This document shows positions 10,267-22,103 of a stretch of DNA of 64,000 nt, piece by piece. The notes beneath the pieces were generated by a model. That model did no database searches. It saw only the letters and a list, made by a program, of their open reading frames with translations, and was not told the origin of the DNA. The stretch's first letter is position 1. The number at the start of each line of letters is the position of its first letter. This DNA comes from Deinococcus sp. KSM4-11 (GTDB taxonomy: Bacteria; Deinococcota; Deinococci; Deinococcales; Deinococcaceae): the NCBI RefSeq assembly GCF_004801415.1, contig NZ_SSNX01000003.1, positions 124,001 to 188,000 of the forward strand. The letters run 5' to 3'. The position numbers and the translations under genes are program-made.

Positions 10267-10815
10267 ATGCTCCCGCCCCCGGCCACCGCCCCCAAAAGCG
10301 AGTGGCGTGACTGGGCCAGGCAAACCCGGGCGGTGCTCCCGGACGTCTCGGAGGCCGTCACCGCGCACCTGCGCGCCTTCCTGCACGCCCACGGGGCCCG
10401 GCACGTCCTCGCGTACCGCCCGCTGGATGGCGAGCCCGACCCGAGCGCCCTGGCGGGCGACTTCGAGCTCTACACCACCCGCGCCCGCTTCCGGCCCGAA
10501 CCGCGCCTGACGCTGCACCCCTGGCACACCGCGACCGAGATCAGCCGGTTCGGCGCCCTGCAACCACCCGGTGACGCGCCGCAGGTGGCCCTGGACAGCA
10601 TCGACGTGATCCTGCTGCCGGCCCTGGCCTACGACTGGCGCGGTCGGCGCCTGGGCTACGGCGGGGGCTTCTATGACCGCCTGCTGCCCTCGTTCAGCGG
10701 CGCGACCGTCGGCGTCATCCCCAGCGGGCTGCTGGTGGACGGATTGCCCGGCGAGGCGCACGACTGCCCGGTGGCATGGCTGGCGACCGAGGATGGCGTG
10801 TTCCCGGTAACCTGA
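10267..10815 (+). CDS. 5-formyltetrahydrofolate cyclo-ligase family
   Basis: The product (182 residues from ATG 10267; an in-frame ATG at 10258 adds three) converts 5-formyl-THF to methenyl-THF using ATP. '[20 protein letters not shown]' is the family's signature, with the ATP and substrate loop, and is followed by 'YDRLLP'. The N-terminal basic '[13 protein letters not shown]' is the expected start of the fold. A weak CACAAT hexamer lies seven bases before ATG 10267, which favours that start. It is divergent from the SDR gene and converges with another SDR at 10837. Confidence 0.9.
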   Translation: MLPPPATAPKSEWRDWARQTRAVLPDVSEAVTAHLRAFLHAHGARHVLAYRPLDGEPDPSALAGDFELYTTRARFRPEPRLTLHPWHTATEISRFGALQPPGDAPQVALDSIDVILLPALAYDWRGRRLGYGGGFYDRLLPSFSGATVGVIPSGLLVDGLPGEAHDCPVAWLATEDGVFPVT

Positions 10816-10836
10816 GCGCGTTGGTAAAGCGGGCCG

Positions 10837-11469
10837 TCACTCCCCAATCCACAATTCGTTCTGCGCGTCCCCGCCGCGATCCTGCACGATGGCCCGCGCG
10901 ACCACCTCCGGCGAGATGGCTCCCCTGGGTGCCCGGCCCACCTGTGCCCACAGGGGCGTATCCACGGCGGGTGGCAGCACCAGCGTGATCCCCGCGCCGC
11001 GCGTTTCCAGGCGGGCGATCCCGGCGGCCGTCGCCAGGGCCGCCTTGCTGGCCGCGTACTGCGTAAAGCCCCGCACCGTCACGAGGTCTGGACGCGCTCC
11101 CAGCAGGTACACGCGCCCGCCCGCGTTCAGGCGGGCCAGCCCGTGCTTCATGACCCACAGCGCCCCGAAGTAGTTCGCGTTCCACACCGCGCGGACGTGC
11201 CCCGGATCGGCGTCCTTCAGGGGTTCCGGCAGGGCCACCCCCGCCGCGTACACAAGCGTGTCGAGCGCGGTCAGACCGTCCAGCAGGGACTTCACGTGAC
11301 TCTCGTAGCCCACGTCCGCCACCCGGAAGGCCGAGCCGAGGTCGGCGGCCAGCGCGGTCAGTTTCCCCTCGTCCCGTCCGGACAGCGTGAGCGTGTCGCC
11401 CTGCGCCGCGAAGACCCGCGCGGTCGCCGCGCCGATTCCGCCCGTCGCCCCGATGATCAGCGTCTGCAT
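10837..11469 (-). CDS. SDR-family NAD(P)-dependent oxidoreductase
   Basis: The 210-residue product is a short SDR: '[20 protein letters not shown]' is the nucleotide-binding turn, '[10 protein letters not shown]' replaces NNAG, and 'YAASKAAL' holds the Tyr-x-x-x-Lys pair. It is shorter than classical SDRs because the C-terminal substrate loop is small. It is not closely similar to the SDR at 9373-10167. A TCTACT hexamer six bases before the ATG could give a leaderless transcript. The substrate is unknown. Confidence 0.85.
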   Translation of the reverse strand: MQTLIIGATGGIGAATARVFAAQGDTLTLSGRDEGKLTALAADLGSAFRVADVGYESHVKSLLDGLTALDTLVYAAGVALPEPLKDADPGHVRAVWNANYFGALWVMKHGLARLNAGGRVYLLGARPDLVTVRGFTQYAASKAALATAAGIARLETRGAGITLVLPPAVDTPLWAQVGRAPRGAISPEVVARAIVQDRGGDAQNELWIGE

Positions 11470-11536
11470 GCCCGAAGTAGACCCCGGCCCGGCGGCACGG
11501 GACGGTACGCCTCCCTACCGAGCCGGGTGCCTGGGG

Positions 11537-12346
11537 TCAGGCCTCGGGCCGACGGCCGCGCACGGCCCAGGCCCGCGCCGTCAGGTGGATCGAGCCGTCG
11601 GGCTGCACCGGCAGCGCCGCGCGCAGCCGTTCCCTGAGGGCGTCCCGCCGGGCGTCGTCCAGGGTCATGGTGTAGCCGGGCGCCGGCCCCTCACCGCCCA
11701 GGAACGGCGTCCAGTACTCATCGAAGGTTCGGAAGGGGGTCGGCACGTCGATGGGCCCGACGGTCACGTCCACCAGCCCGGCTGCCCTGAACAGCTCCGC
11801 CAGGGGTTGCGGCTGGCACAGCGGAAAGCGGCGGCCCTCGTCGAGGGTTCCGGCGGCAGGATCGAGCGCGGTGACCGCGTCCCAGAACGCGCGCAGGAGC
11901 TGCATGCCGCCCGCGTAATCCCACACGTACGCGGCGACCCGTCCGCCCGGCCGGACGACGCGCGCCATCTCGGTCACGGCCTCCAGCGGAACCGGCACGA
12001 AGTTGAGCACCAGGCCAGCCACCGCGACGTCGACGCTGGCGGCCTCCAGGGGCAACGCCTGAGCGCCGGCCACCACGAACTGCGCCCGGTCATCCGGGAC
12101 GTGCGCCCGCGCGTACTCGAGGTATCCGGCCGAGGGATCGACCCCGACGACCGACCGCGGCGCCATCTGCTCCAGCACCGCGCCGGTCAGCGCTCCCGTG
12201 CCGCACCCAACATCCACCCAGGCCAGCCCAGGGGGCCGCTCCAGTCCCGCCACGAACGCCCGCGCGACCACCCGGCTCCACCGCCCGATGAACGGCTCGT
12301 AGCGGTTCCCGGCCGCCCAGCGGTCCACCCGCCCTGCCTCTGCCAT
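11537..12346 (-). CDS. Class I SAM-dependent methyltransferase
   Basis: ATG 12346 is preferred (269 residues) because GGGGAGGCGCTC lies directly upstream; a GTG at 12361 would include that ribosome binding site in the coding region. Motif I is '[13 protein letters not shown]', followed by the acidic loop '[15 protein letters not shown]', and '[15 protein letters not shown]' is the post-motif strand of UbiE/Methyltransf_11 enzymes. The acceptor is unknown. The gene is on its own, between an SDR and a NUDIX gene on the same strand. Confidence 0.87.
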   Translation of the reverse strand: MAEAGRVDRWAAGNRYEPFIGRWSRVVARAFVAGLERPPGLAWVDVGCGTGALTGAVLEQMAPRSVVGVDPSAGYLEYARAHVPDDRAQFVVAGAQALPLEAASVDVAVAGLVLNFVPVPLEAVTEMARVVRPGGRVAAYVWDYAGGMQLLRAFWDAVTALDPAAGTLDEGRRFPLCQPQPLAELFRAAGLVDVTVGPIDVPTPFRTFDEYWTPFLGGEGPAPGYTMTLDDARRDALRERLRAALPVQPDGSIHLTARAWAVRGRRPEA

Positions 12347-12445
12347 GAGCGCCTCCCCCACCGCGTCGAGACCCCCTGATTCCCCGCGCCACGCGGCGGC
12401 GAGAGGCCGGATCGCCTGTACGCCGAGCTTAGCGCGCCGGTGCCG

Positions 12446-13069
12446 TCAGTCCACGTCCACGCCCAGCGCCGGATCGTGGGCGAGGGCCACCGCGCGGCGC
12501 ACCTGTTCCGGCAGGTTGCGGCCCAGGCTCAGGGGCGGCAGGGCGTCCAGCGGAAACCAGCCGCTGTCGGTCGTCTCCGTGTTCGCCACGTGTCCCGCCC
12601 CCTCCGTGCCCACGAGGTCGCAGTACAGGAACAGCTTGTACACCGCCCACAGGTCGGCCGGATGTGGATGCTTGCCCTTGTCCAGCACAGCCAGCAGGCG
12701 CACGGCCCGCACCTCGCGGCCCGTCTCCTCGCGTACCTCGCGCACGGCTATCTCGCGGGGGCTCTCGCCGGGGTCGGCCCAGCCGCCGGGCAGGCTCCAG
12801 CGGCCGTCGGCCCGTTCGCGGGTCAGGAGCACCTCGCCCGCCGCATTCAGCACCACAGCGCGCACGTCCACCTTGGGGGTCAGGTAGCCCTGCTCCACGC
12901 TCAGCAGGCCGGAGACGGTGGCGGCCTCCTGCCCGGTCTGCTCGGCCAGCAGTTCCCCGGTCAGGACCAGCAGCCGCGCATACCGGTCGCGGTCGTAGTC
13001 GTCGCGGGTGTACGTCAGGCCCGCCTGGGCGATGGACTGCAGTTCGCGGAGCTGCGCGAGGGTCGGCAT
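12446..13069 (-). CDS. NUDIX hydrolase with N-terminal NUDIX_N-type domain
   Basis: The 207-residue protein has an N-terminal helical extension of about 65 residues ('[20 protein letters not shown]') seen in one branch of NUDIX enzymes that act on sugar nucleotides or similar. The catalytic NUDIX box is complete: G-x5-E-x7[10 protein letters not shown] within '[18 protein letters not shown]' and following residues. It hydrolyses a nucleoside diphosphate linked to some group X; the exact substrate is not readable. The start is supported by TAGAGT seven bases upstream. NUDIX genes are numerous in Deinococcus. Confidence 0.9.
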   Translation of the reverse strand: MPTLAQLRELQSIAQAGLTYTRDDYDRDRYARLLVLTGELLAEQTGQEAATVSGLLSVEQGYLTPKVDVRAVVLNAAGEVLLTRERADGRWSLPGGWADPGESPREIAVREVREETGREVRAVRLLAVLDKGKHPHPADLWAVYKLFLYCDLVGTEGAGHVANTETTDSGWFPLDALPPLSLGRNLPEQVRRAVALAHDPALGVDVD

Positions 13070-13076
13070 ACGGCTG

Positions 13077-13082
13077 ACTCTA
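13077..13082 (-). promoter_or_regulatory. -10 hexamer TAGAGT overlapping upstream stop codon
   Basis: TAGAGT on the reverse strand is seven bases before the NUDIX ATG. Its first three bases are the TAG stop of the 2'-5' RNA ligase gene, so a leaderless promoter is embedded at the gene boundary. Confidence 0.5.
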
Positions 13083-13616
13083 CCGGCCGGCCAGCGGCCA
13101 CGCCTCCAGCGGGACGTAGACCCCGTCCGGCCCCGGCTTCCGCATGAAGGCGACTGCGTGGGCCGTGAAGGTCAACGGGGCCGCCTCCAGATCGGCGAAT
13201 TCCCGCCGGGCGTCGGCCAGCAGGGCGAGCAGATCGACCCCACGCCTCGCCAGGGCCACGGACAGGTGGAGCGTCAGGTGCGGCCCCTCGAAGCCGAAGC
13301 GCTGGGCGGGCTGGAGAGCGTCCAGCAGCGCGACGTGCAGGCGCACGGCATCCGGACTGTCCACCCGCAGGTACAGGGCGCTGCCGTTCCCGAACACGCG
13401 CGGGCCACCGATGGTCAGCATAAGGGGCGGGTGCGCGGCCACGACCTCACGGGCCACTGGTACCCACGCCAGATCGGCGTCCAGGCCGCTGCGAGCCTTC
13501 ACGGTGATGTGGGACACCCCCGCCGCGTCCCGCAGGGCGTGCGCCGTCCGGAACGCCTGTACGCGCGCCGCCAGCTCAGGCGGGGGCAGGAGGGCGAGCA
13601 GGAAGGTGGGAGTCAC
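13080..13616 (-). CDS. thpR: 2'-5' RNA ligase family (2H phosphoesterase)
   Basis: The open frame is much longer, but GTG 13616 is six bases after a TACACT hexamer and begins the typical '[18 protein letters not shown]'. The product has 178 residues, the size of LigT/ThpR proteins. The first catalytic H-x-T is 'VSHITVK' and the second is 'GPHLTLHLS' (HLT). These 2H enzymes open 2',3'-cyclic phosphates on RNA ends and some ligate tRNA halves. It probably acts in RNA end processing or repair. Confidence 0.85.
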   Translation of the reverse strand: MTPTFLLALLPPPELAARVQAFRTAHALRDAAGVSHITVKARSGLDADLAWVPVAREVVAAHPPLMLTIGGPRVFGNGSALYLRVDSPDAVRLHVALLDALQPAQRFGFEGPHLTLHLSVALARRGVDLLALLADARREFADLEAAPLTFTAHAVAFMRKPGPDGVYVPLEAWPLAGR

Positions 13617-13622
13617 AGAACG

Positions 13623-13628
13623 AGTGTA
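13623..13628 (-). promoter_or_regulatory. -10 hexamer TACACT, leaderless start of thpR-like gene
   Basis: TACACT, six bases, then GTG 13616. It fixes a start far inside the long reverse open frame. Confidence 0.55.
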
Positions 13629-13750
13629 GGGAATCGGTGGTGGAAATGACCGTGTCGGCCGCCGAATTCCCGCTCTGTCCCGCCTGCCTCCGCGCACGGG
13701 GAAGAGGGCCAGCCGTCCAGTCGGCCTGGACGCCCCCTCCCCTGCTCCGG

Positions 13751-13756
13751 TACAGT
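13751..13756 (+). promoter_or_regulatory. -10 hexamer TACAGT, leaderless start of gcvT
   Basis: TACAGT is followed by seven bases and GTG 13764. No glycine riboswitch is recognisable in the short upstream region. Confidence 0.5.
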
Positions 13757-13763
13757 TTCTGGT

Positions 13764-14846
13764 GTGAACCCGTCCCCCGAAAATCCAGGGCAGGAGCCCC
13801 TGAAGCGCACGCCGCTGCATGCCGCGCACCTGCGGGCCGGGGCGCGGATGGTGCCCTTTGGCGGGTGGGACATGCCCGTGCAGTACGCCGGCGTGAAGGC
13901 CGAGCACGACGCCGTGCGCAGCAGCGCAGGCGTGTTCGACGTGTCGCACATGGGCGAATTCCGCGCCACGGGCCCGGGCGCGCTGGCCTTCTTGCAGAGC
14001 GTGACCACCAACGACGTGAGCAAGCTGAAACCCGGCCGGGCGCAGTACAACTGGCTGCCGGGCGTGACGGGCGGGCTGGTGGATGACATCTACGTCTACC
14101 AGCAGGCTCCGGAGAACTACCTGCTGGTCGTGAACGCCAGCAACATCGGCAAGGACTGGGCGCACCTCCAGCGCCACACGGCCGGCTTCGACGTGCAGCT
14201 GACCGACGAATCGGGCCGCTGGGCACTGCTGGCCGTGCAGGGGCCGCAGGCGCAGGCGCTGCTGCAACCGCATGCGGATACCGACCTCGGCGGCGCGAAG
14301 AAGAACGCCTTCTTCCCGTCGAAACTCTTCGGCTTTGAGGTAATGCTGGCGCGCACCGGATACACCGGCGAGGACGGGTTCGAGGTCTTCACGGGCGCCA
14401 GCGAGGCCGAGACGATCTGGGACAAACTTCTGGCCATCGGCATCACGCCCGCCGGGCTGGGCGCGCGCGACACGCTGCGGCTGGAAGCGGGCTTCCCGCT
14501 GTACGGGCACGAGTTCAGCGACACCATCCACCCGCTGAGCAGCACGTACACCTGGGTCGTGAAAGACAAGGCGCACGTGGGCCGGGAGCACATCGCTCTG
14601 GAACCCACGCACCGCCTGATCGGTCTGAAACTCGACCGGGTGCCCGTGCGCGAGGGCTACCCCGTGAAGGTCGGCGGGCGCGTCGTGGGGCACGTTACCA
14701 GCGGCACGACCAGCCCCACCCTGGGCCACCCGATCGCCATGGCCCTGGTGAACACGGCCGACGCCGACGCCAGCGCCTTCGAGGTCGAGGTGCGCGGCAA
14801 GGATCACCCCGCCACCCGGCTGGACCTGCCGTTCTACAAACGCTGA
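13764..14846 (+). CDS. gcvT: Glycine cleavage system T protein (aminomethyltransferase)
   Basis: This 360-residue protein transfers the methylene group from the H-protein arm to tetrahydrofolate, releasing ammonia. Recognisable motifs are '[19 protein letters not shown]', '[10 protein letters not shown]', '[14 protein letters not shown]' and '[20 protein letters not shown]' (folate site). It is the first gene of the gcvT-gcvH-gcvP group; 86 bases separate it from gcvH. Confidence 0.95.
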   Translation: MNPSPENPGQEPLKRTPLHAAHLRAGARMVPFGGWDMPVQYAGVKAEHDAVRSSAGVFDVSHMGEFRATGPGALAFLQSVTTNDVSKLKPGRAQYNWLPGVTGGLVDDIYVYQQAPENYLLVVNASNIGKDWAHLQRHTAGFDVQLTDESGRWALLAVQGPQAQALLQPHADTDLGGAKKNAFFPSKLFGFEVMLARTGYTGEDGFEVFTGASEAETIWDKLLAIGITPAGLGARDTLRLEAGFPLYGHEFSDTIHPLSSTYTWVVKDKAHVGREHIALEPTHRLIGLKLDRVPVREGYPVKVGGRVVGHVTSGTTSPTLGHPIAMALVNTADADASAFEVEVRGKDHPATRLDLPFYKR

Positions 14847-14932
14847 ACTGTCATTGGGCAAAAGACGCAGAGATTCCAACCCGCCCTCCCTATCCTGCCC
14901 GTAGCTCAGCGCACCGCCCCCGGAGGACATCC

Positions 14933-15295
14933 ATGAACACCCCCACCGAACTGAAATACGCCGCCTCGCACGAATGGCTCTCCCCTGACGGCACCGTCGG
15001 CATCAGCGATTTCGCGCAGGATCAGCTGGGCGACGTGGTGTACGTCGAGCTTCCCGAGGTCGGCCGGAAGGTCGAGGCCGGGGACACGGTCGCCGTGGTC
15101 GAGAGCGTCAAGACCGCTAGCGACATCTACGCGCCCGCCAGCGGCACGATCACGGCCGTGAACGACGAGCTGAGCAGCACGCCGGAACTCGTGAACAGCG
15201 GCCCCTACGAGGGTGGCTGGCTGTTCAAGATGGACGTGACCGAGGAAAGCGCCGAGCTGATGGACGCCGGAACGTACGCCAGCGCGAACAGCTGA
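14933..15295 (+). CDS. gcvH: Glycine cleavage system H protein
   Basis: The 120-residue lipoyl carrier has the standard lipoylation motif '[16 protein letters not shown]', whose lysine is modified, and the early '[20 protein letters not shown]'. It shuttles the aminomethyl group between the P, T and L proteins. The ATG follows a GGAGGA ribosome binding site. It lies between gcvT and gcvP in the same orientation. Confidence 0.95.
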   Translation: MNTPTELKYAASHEWLSPDGTVGISDFAQDQLGDVVYVELPEVGRKVEAGDTVAVVESVKTASDIYAPASGTITAVNDELSSTPELVNSGPYEGGWLFKMDVTEESAELMDAGTYASANS

Positions 15296-15398
15296 GGGGC
15301 GGTGACCTCCGGGCTGTGGGCCACGAGCAACACGCCCACAGTCCTCGTCCGTTGCCCCCACTCCCCAGAGCCCAGAGCCACTGACCCAGGAGCCCCCC

Positions 15399-18275
<2,877 letters not shown>

Positions 18276-18312
18276 ATTGATGGTAGAAGCTCGCCGCGAG
18301 AGTTCTCCACCC

Positions 18313-18358
18313 ATTACTATGGACATTTTTCTGTTCATGGACTAATATCCGTAGTAAT
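18313..18358. repeat. Inverted repeat upstream of the ATPase-nuclease gene
   Basis: ATTACTATGGA (18313-18323) pairs with TCCGTAGTAAT (18348-18358), 10 of 11 positions complementary, around a 24-base centre. It lies 30 bases before the GTG of the AT-rich gene and could be an operator or an RNA hairpin. Confidence 0.55.
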
Positions 18359-18387
18359 TTCGACTATAGACCAATCAGGGGATAATT

Positions 18388-20403
18388 GTGACGCAGACAC
18401 TACCTGAGCACACTTTTGTTGCTGATGTCCTAGGGCGTGTCACAAACATGAGTCTGCCGAAATCGCAGGCATTACTACCCCTGTACGAGACCGTCATCAA
18501 CGCCTTACAAGCTACAGAAGACCGTGGAATGGATTCTGGCCATATCCACATCAAAATATTGCGGAGTCCACTCTCACAAAGTATTGCAAGCGATTCAAAC
18601 CGTGGCTTCAGCAATGTCAGCGGCTTCATTGTTACCGATGACGGTATTGGATTCACGCCTCCAAACTTAAAATCATTTATGACTGCCGATTCAACTTTAA
18701 AGCTCAGCAGGGGAAACAAGGGGATAGGTCGCTTCTTGTGGTTAAAGGCTTTTTCAATTATAAAGATTGACAGTGTATACGCAGTTGGCAAGCAGAGAAA
18801 AAGAGTAAGTTTCGGTTTTTCCGTCGATGAACCATATATCGAGAATTTCAAGATTGTGGATTACGATGGCGATCGCGCATCGGGAACACAAGTCAAATTG
18901 GATGTTCTCAAGATGGACTATGTTGACTATATGCCGAAAACAGCGCGCTCTATAGGCCGCAAAATTGTAGAGCATCTGCTGACATATTATGCAACTGACA
19001 CAGCCCCCGAGATTTTGGTACAAGATGACAATGAAACGATAGATATTAGATCTATATTTAACGAGGAATTTGATTCCGTAGCAATAGACAATGAAATAAA
19101 CATTAACGGTCAGGTATTTGAAGTCAAATACTTGAAGAACAGGAATGTTTCGGATAATAAGCATGCTGTACATTTTTGTGCCAACAAACGGTCAGTAAAA
19201 TCTATTAATCTAGAGAAATATATTCCTGACCTGAAATACGATCTTGGGGAAGAGGATGGCTATGTCATACAAGGTTACGTGCAAGGGGAATACCTTAATA
19301 GGCACGCAAATCAAGAGCGGAGCCAGTTCAACTTTCCAGATGACAGTGATGCCCTATCTTTGGATAAAATTATTGAAAATATCTCCTCCGACGTGATGAG
19401 ATCGTTCTCCGATGACATTAGAATAGTTCAAAAAGCCAAAGAAGATAAAATCCGAGAGTACGTTAATACTGAGGCACCCCGTTACAGACCTCTTTTACGA
19501 GAAAGATATTCTTATCTAATTGATAAGATTGCACCTAATGTCCACGGCAAAGCCCTTGAGATCGAGCTACATAAGGCACTATCTGAGGTTGAGATTGAAA
19601 TTAAATCGGAGAGCGCCGAGATTTTGAGTAAGCGCGGCAAAGATTTAACTAGCCCCGAAGAGTTTCAAAATCGCTCGAAAGACATTCTCGAAAGAATTGG
19701 GGATGTAAGTATTGCCAACCTTGCCCAACATGTTATTCACAGGAAAATGGTGATTGATTTATTGGAAGCTAGTCTGGAAATAGACGATGATGGTAAATAC
19801 ACACTTGAGGAAAGCGTTCACAAGATCATTCACCCGTTAAATGCATCATCAGATCAGATACACGAAGACTACCAAAATCTCTGGCTCCTCGACGAAAAAC
19901 TGTTTTACCATAACTATCTTGCTTCTGATAAGAAGCTAAATTCTTCCCCCTTAGTTCAAACAGGCAGCCTCAAAGAGCCTGATGTACTTGGATACTTTGA
20001 CAGACCCCATGCTTTCTCAGAAGGACGTACAAATTTTCAGTCAATGGTGATTGTAGAATTTAAACGCCCGGGAAAAAGCAGCTATAGCGGTGATGATTCT
20101 GATCCGATTCGCCAAGTTTATGGATATGCAGATATTATAAGATTCGGAGAAGCCAAAGATTTTGGGGGAAGGCCGATCCCGAATCGAGATATTCCAATAT
20201 ATGCCTATGTGGTCTGCGATTTTACACCAGAATTTAGACGGCTTGCAACTAGTTTGAATGGACTTCAACCCAGCTATGACGGCATGAAATACTATGGCTT
20301 TAACCCGCAATTGAAAGTTTATATTGAAGTTATATCCTTTGATGCAGTAGTAGTGGAGGCTCGACAAAGGAATAAAGTTCTCTTCGACAAATTAAATCTA
20401 TAA
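18388..20403 (+). CDS. GHKL ATPase fused to PD-(D/E)XK nuclease, candidate defence protein
   Basis: The 671-residue protein begins at GTG 18388 after AGGGGATAATT. Residues about 25-170 form a Bergerat-fold ATPase: N-box 'ETVINAL' (E34, N38), 'DDGIGF' (D84-G88), glycine lid 'RGNKGIGRF' (108-116), as in Hsp90, MutL and MORC-like proteins. Charged helical linkers fill about 340-480. The C-terminus has a nuclease pattern: PD at 531-532, then 'VIVEFKRPGK' with E557 and K559, then 'RQVYGYADI' with the helix Gln (about 577). Nucleotide-driven conformational control of DNA cleavage is inferred. Base and codon use are far more A/T-rich than in the neighbours, so recent transfer is likely. Spontaneous housekeeping function is unlikely; a single-gene anti-phage system is my best guess. 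Confidence 0.85.
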   Translation: MTQTLPEHTFVADVLGRVTNMSLPKSQALLPLYETVINALQATEDRGMDSGHIHIKILRSPLSQSIASDSNRGFSNVSGFIVTDDGIGFTPPNLKSFMTADSTLKLSRGNKGIGRFLWLKAFSIIKIDSVYAVGKQRKRVSFGFSVDEPYIENFKIVDYDGDRASGTQVKLDVLKMDYVDYMPKTARSIGRKIVEHLLTYYATDTAPEILVQDDNETIDIRSIFNEEFDSVAIDNEININGQVFEVKYLKNRNVSDNKHAVHFCANKRSVKSINLEKYIPDLKYDLGEEDGYVIQGYVQGEYLNRHANQERSQFNFPDDSDALSLDKIIENISSDVMRSFSDDIRIVQKAKEDKIREYVNTEAPRYRPLLRERYSYLIDKIAPNVHGKALEIELHKALSEVEIEIKSESAEILSKRGKDLTSPEEFQNRSKDILERIGDVSIANLAQHVIHRKMVIDLLEASLEIDDDGKYTLEESVHKIIHPLNASSDQIHEDYQNLWLLDEKLFYHNYLASDKKLNSSPLVQTGSLKEPDVLGYFDRPHAFSEGRTNFQSMVIVEFKRPGKSSYSGDDSDPIRQVYGYADIIRFGEAKDFGGRPIPNRDIPIYAYVVCDFTPEFRRLATSLNGLQPSYDGMKYYGFNPQLKVYIEVISFDAVVVEARQRNKVLFDKLNL

Positions 20404-20438
20404 TTAACGTTTGTACATCAAATGATAGCCGCCCTTTG

Positions 20439-20488
20439 CCCCGGCCCCCGCTTTAGCCTCTGGCTGTTGAACGGGGCGGGGGATGGGG
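20439..20488. repeat. GC-rich inverted repeat after the ATPase-nuclease gene
   Basis: CCCCGGCCCCCGC (20439-20451) faces GCGGGGGATGGGG (20476-20488), with a two-base mismatch in the stem. It is 36 bases after the stop codon, at the return to high G+C. It could terminate transcription but has no T run. Confidence 0.4.
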
Positions 20489-20530
20489 TATTCCATGCAC
20501 TCGACTCGCCAGGGCTGGAGCAGGCGCAAA

Positions 20531-20736
<206 letters not shown>

Positions 20737-20751
20737 TCCCGCCCGCACAAC

Positions 20752-21198
20752 TCACCCCTCCGGAAGCTCACTCAAATCCCCCAAGTCCTTCGCCCGCCCA
20801 CTTGCGGCCTTGTTCTGCCGAAGGTGTCGCAGGCTGATCACCGGCACGCTCAACACACCAAGCTCGACTGTTTCCCGCGCTGCATACGCTTCCGCGAATT
20901 CCACGCCGCTGATTCGGTTCAGCACCTCCAGCCGCAGCGGAGGCACGCCCATGCGGACGATTTTGCCCGGCTGGAACAGGTCGGCAGTGACGCTGGACAC
21001 TCCGAATTCGTGGTAAACGTCAACAAGCCGTGCGACGTTCTCGGGAGTGAGGTCAATGAAGATGTCGAGGTCGCCGGTGGTGCGGACAAAGCCATACAGG
21101 TTGACGGCGTACCCACCGATCAGCAGGTAGTCAACGTGGTGCTGGTTCAATAAGTTCAGGAACTCGCTGAAGTCGGGTGGTAGCTGGATCGTATCCAT
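20752..21198 (-). CDS. Nucleotidyltransferase-fold protein (MNT/AbiEii-like)
   Basis: The 148-residue protein has the minimal nucleotidyltransferase core: 'YLLIGGYAVNLYGFVRTTGD' followed by 'LDIFID', that is, the GG...T-x-D-L-D-I-x-(I/L) pattern with the two catalytic aspartates. The rest ('RLEVLNRISGVEFAEAYA', 'VPVISLRHLRQNKAASGR') resembles DUF6036 or type IV toxin-like proteins. It overlaps the 69-residue upstream gene by 68 bases and has its own AGGTG ribosome binding site. The pair may be a toxin-antitoxin or modification module; neither role is proven by sequence. Confidence 0.82.
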   Translation of the reverse strand: MDTIQLPPDFSEFLNLLNQHHVDYLLIGGYAVNLYGFVRTTGDLDIFIDLTPENVARLVDVYHEFGVSSVTADLFQPGKIVRMGVPPLRLEVLNRISGVEFAEAYAARETVELGVLSVPVISLRHLRQNKAASGRAKDLGDLSELPEG

Positions 21199-21340
21199 AG
21201 TGCACCTGCCGGAGAAGTTCCAGCGCTTCCAGCCGCTGTGCGGGCGTGCGAACCAGCCAGTACACGTAGTCCGGTTCCTGCTCGTCGAAGGTGGTCACGT
21301 CCAGCGCCTGCCGGTTCATTCTGGCGTTCTGGACGGTCAT
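21131..21340 (-). CDS. Small partner protein of the nucleotidyltransferase
   Basis: The product has 69 residues, reads 'YVYWLVRTPAQRLEALELLR' and 'YGYDPATTRLQRV', and is strongly acidic-amphipathic with no membrane segment. I recognise this as the kind of small protein commonly encoded immediately before MNT-like nucleotidyltransferases, but its function is not known to me. Its start is supported by TAAACT six bases upstream. The 3' end overlaps the nucleotidyltransferase start, implying coupled translation. Confidence 0.72.
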   Translation of the reverse strand: MTVQNARMNRQALDVTTFDEQEPDYVYWLVRTPAQRLEALELLRQVHYGYDPATTRLQRVPELIEPAPR

Positions 21341-21346
21341 GGATGC

Positions 21347-21352
21347 AGTTTA
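21347..21352 (-). promoter_or_regulatory. -10 hexamer TAAACT for small protein-nucleotidyltransferase pair
   Basis: TAAACT on the reverse strand, six bases, then ATG 21340, a leaderless arrangement for the two-gene unit. Confidence 0.55.
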
Positions 21353-21453
21353 TCAGGGTGCAGAGGCCACCGCAGTTCCGTCCGCCAGCTTCCCCTACTC
21401 CGCAGTTCTTTCGAGTTCGGAGAAGAACCTGTGGCCGGGAATCCTCGCGCCTG

Positions 21454-21996
21454 TCACCCCACTCTGACCTGAACCAGCGTGTACGCCCCATTCCCATTCC
21501 GCGAGTACACCAGCGCGCTGCTGAAATCGTCGTCCGGCCACAGCACGGCATTGCGGGCCGTGCCGCTCACGTGAACACTGGCAGCCAGTGCGGCGGCAAG
21601 GGCAGGAAGGTGGTGGTGTTCCCAGCACACGAGGATGTCAGCGTCGGGTTCCCTGAGCAGGTGGTCGGTGACGAGCGCGGCCTCGTTGCCTTTGGGTTGC
21701 GGCGTGTGGATGGTCAGGCCGAGGTGCCGGGCGAGGGGGGTGATGGTCTCGCGGGGCCGGTGGCTGGGGCCGTCGGGGTACGCGGGCGCGTACAGGCTGC
21801 TGGGCCGGGCCAGGGGCATGATGTGCTGGCCGAACTGGACGGTCAGGGCACCGGCCCGCTGCCAGCCGCGCACGGTGAGGGAGGTGGGGCTGGGCTGCCC
21901 GTCCTCGTTCACGCCCAGGGGGGGATGATCGGGGTGTTTCTCGTCGGGTTTCTCCGCGTGGCGGATCAGGGTGATGGTGCGGGGCGTGGCTGGCAT
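21454..21996 (-). CDS. Histidine phosphatase superfamily protein
   Basis: The 180-residue protein has the RH-A/G-E start 'TITLIRHAEKPDEKHPDHP' with the phospho-acceptor His. The second conserved His is probably in 'ILVCWEHHHLPALA'. 'PSHRPRETITPLARHLGL' supplies the usual arginine. The rest diverges from phosphoglycerate mutase-like enzymes. The substrate is unknown. The start is eight bases downstream of TACACT. Confidence 0.78.
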   Translation of the reverse strand: MPATPRTITLIRHAEKPDEKHPDHPPLGVNEDGQPSPTSLTVRGWQRAGALTVQFGQHIMPLARPSSLYAPAYPDGPSHRPRETITPLARHLGLTIHTPQPKGNEAALVTDHLLREPDADILVCWEHHHLPALAAALAASVHVSGTARNAVLWPDDDFSSALVYSRNGNGAYTLVQVRVG

Positions 21997-22004
21997 CTCC
22001 GGCG

Positions 22005-22010
22005 AGTGTA
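22005..22010 (-). promoter_or_regulatory. -10 hexamer TACACT before the phosphatase gene
   Basis: TACACT lies eight bases before ATG 21996 on the reverse strand; the spacing fits a leaderless or nearly leaderless transcript. Confidence 0.45.
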
Positions 22011-22103
22011 GGCCGTGGCGGGCAGCTTCACTGGGGCTTCAGCGACCGCCCATACGGTGCGCGGGCGTACGCTTGGGCACGGTGGGGTGTGGTGCAGTGA
22101 ACC

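Noticed and set aside
13080..14930. 616-codon reverse frame as one large protein
   Set aside because: Only the last 178 codons resemble a 2'-5' RNA ligase; the rest is antisense to gcvT.
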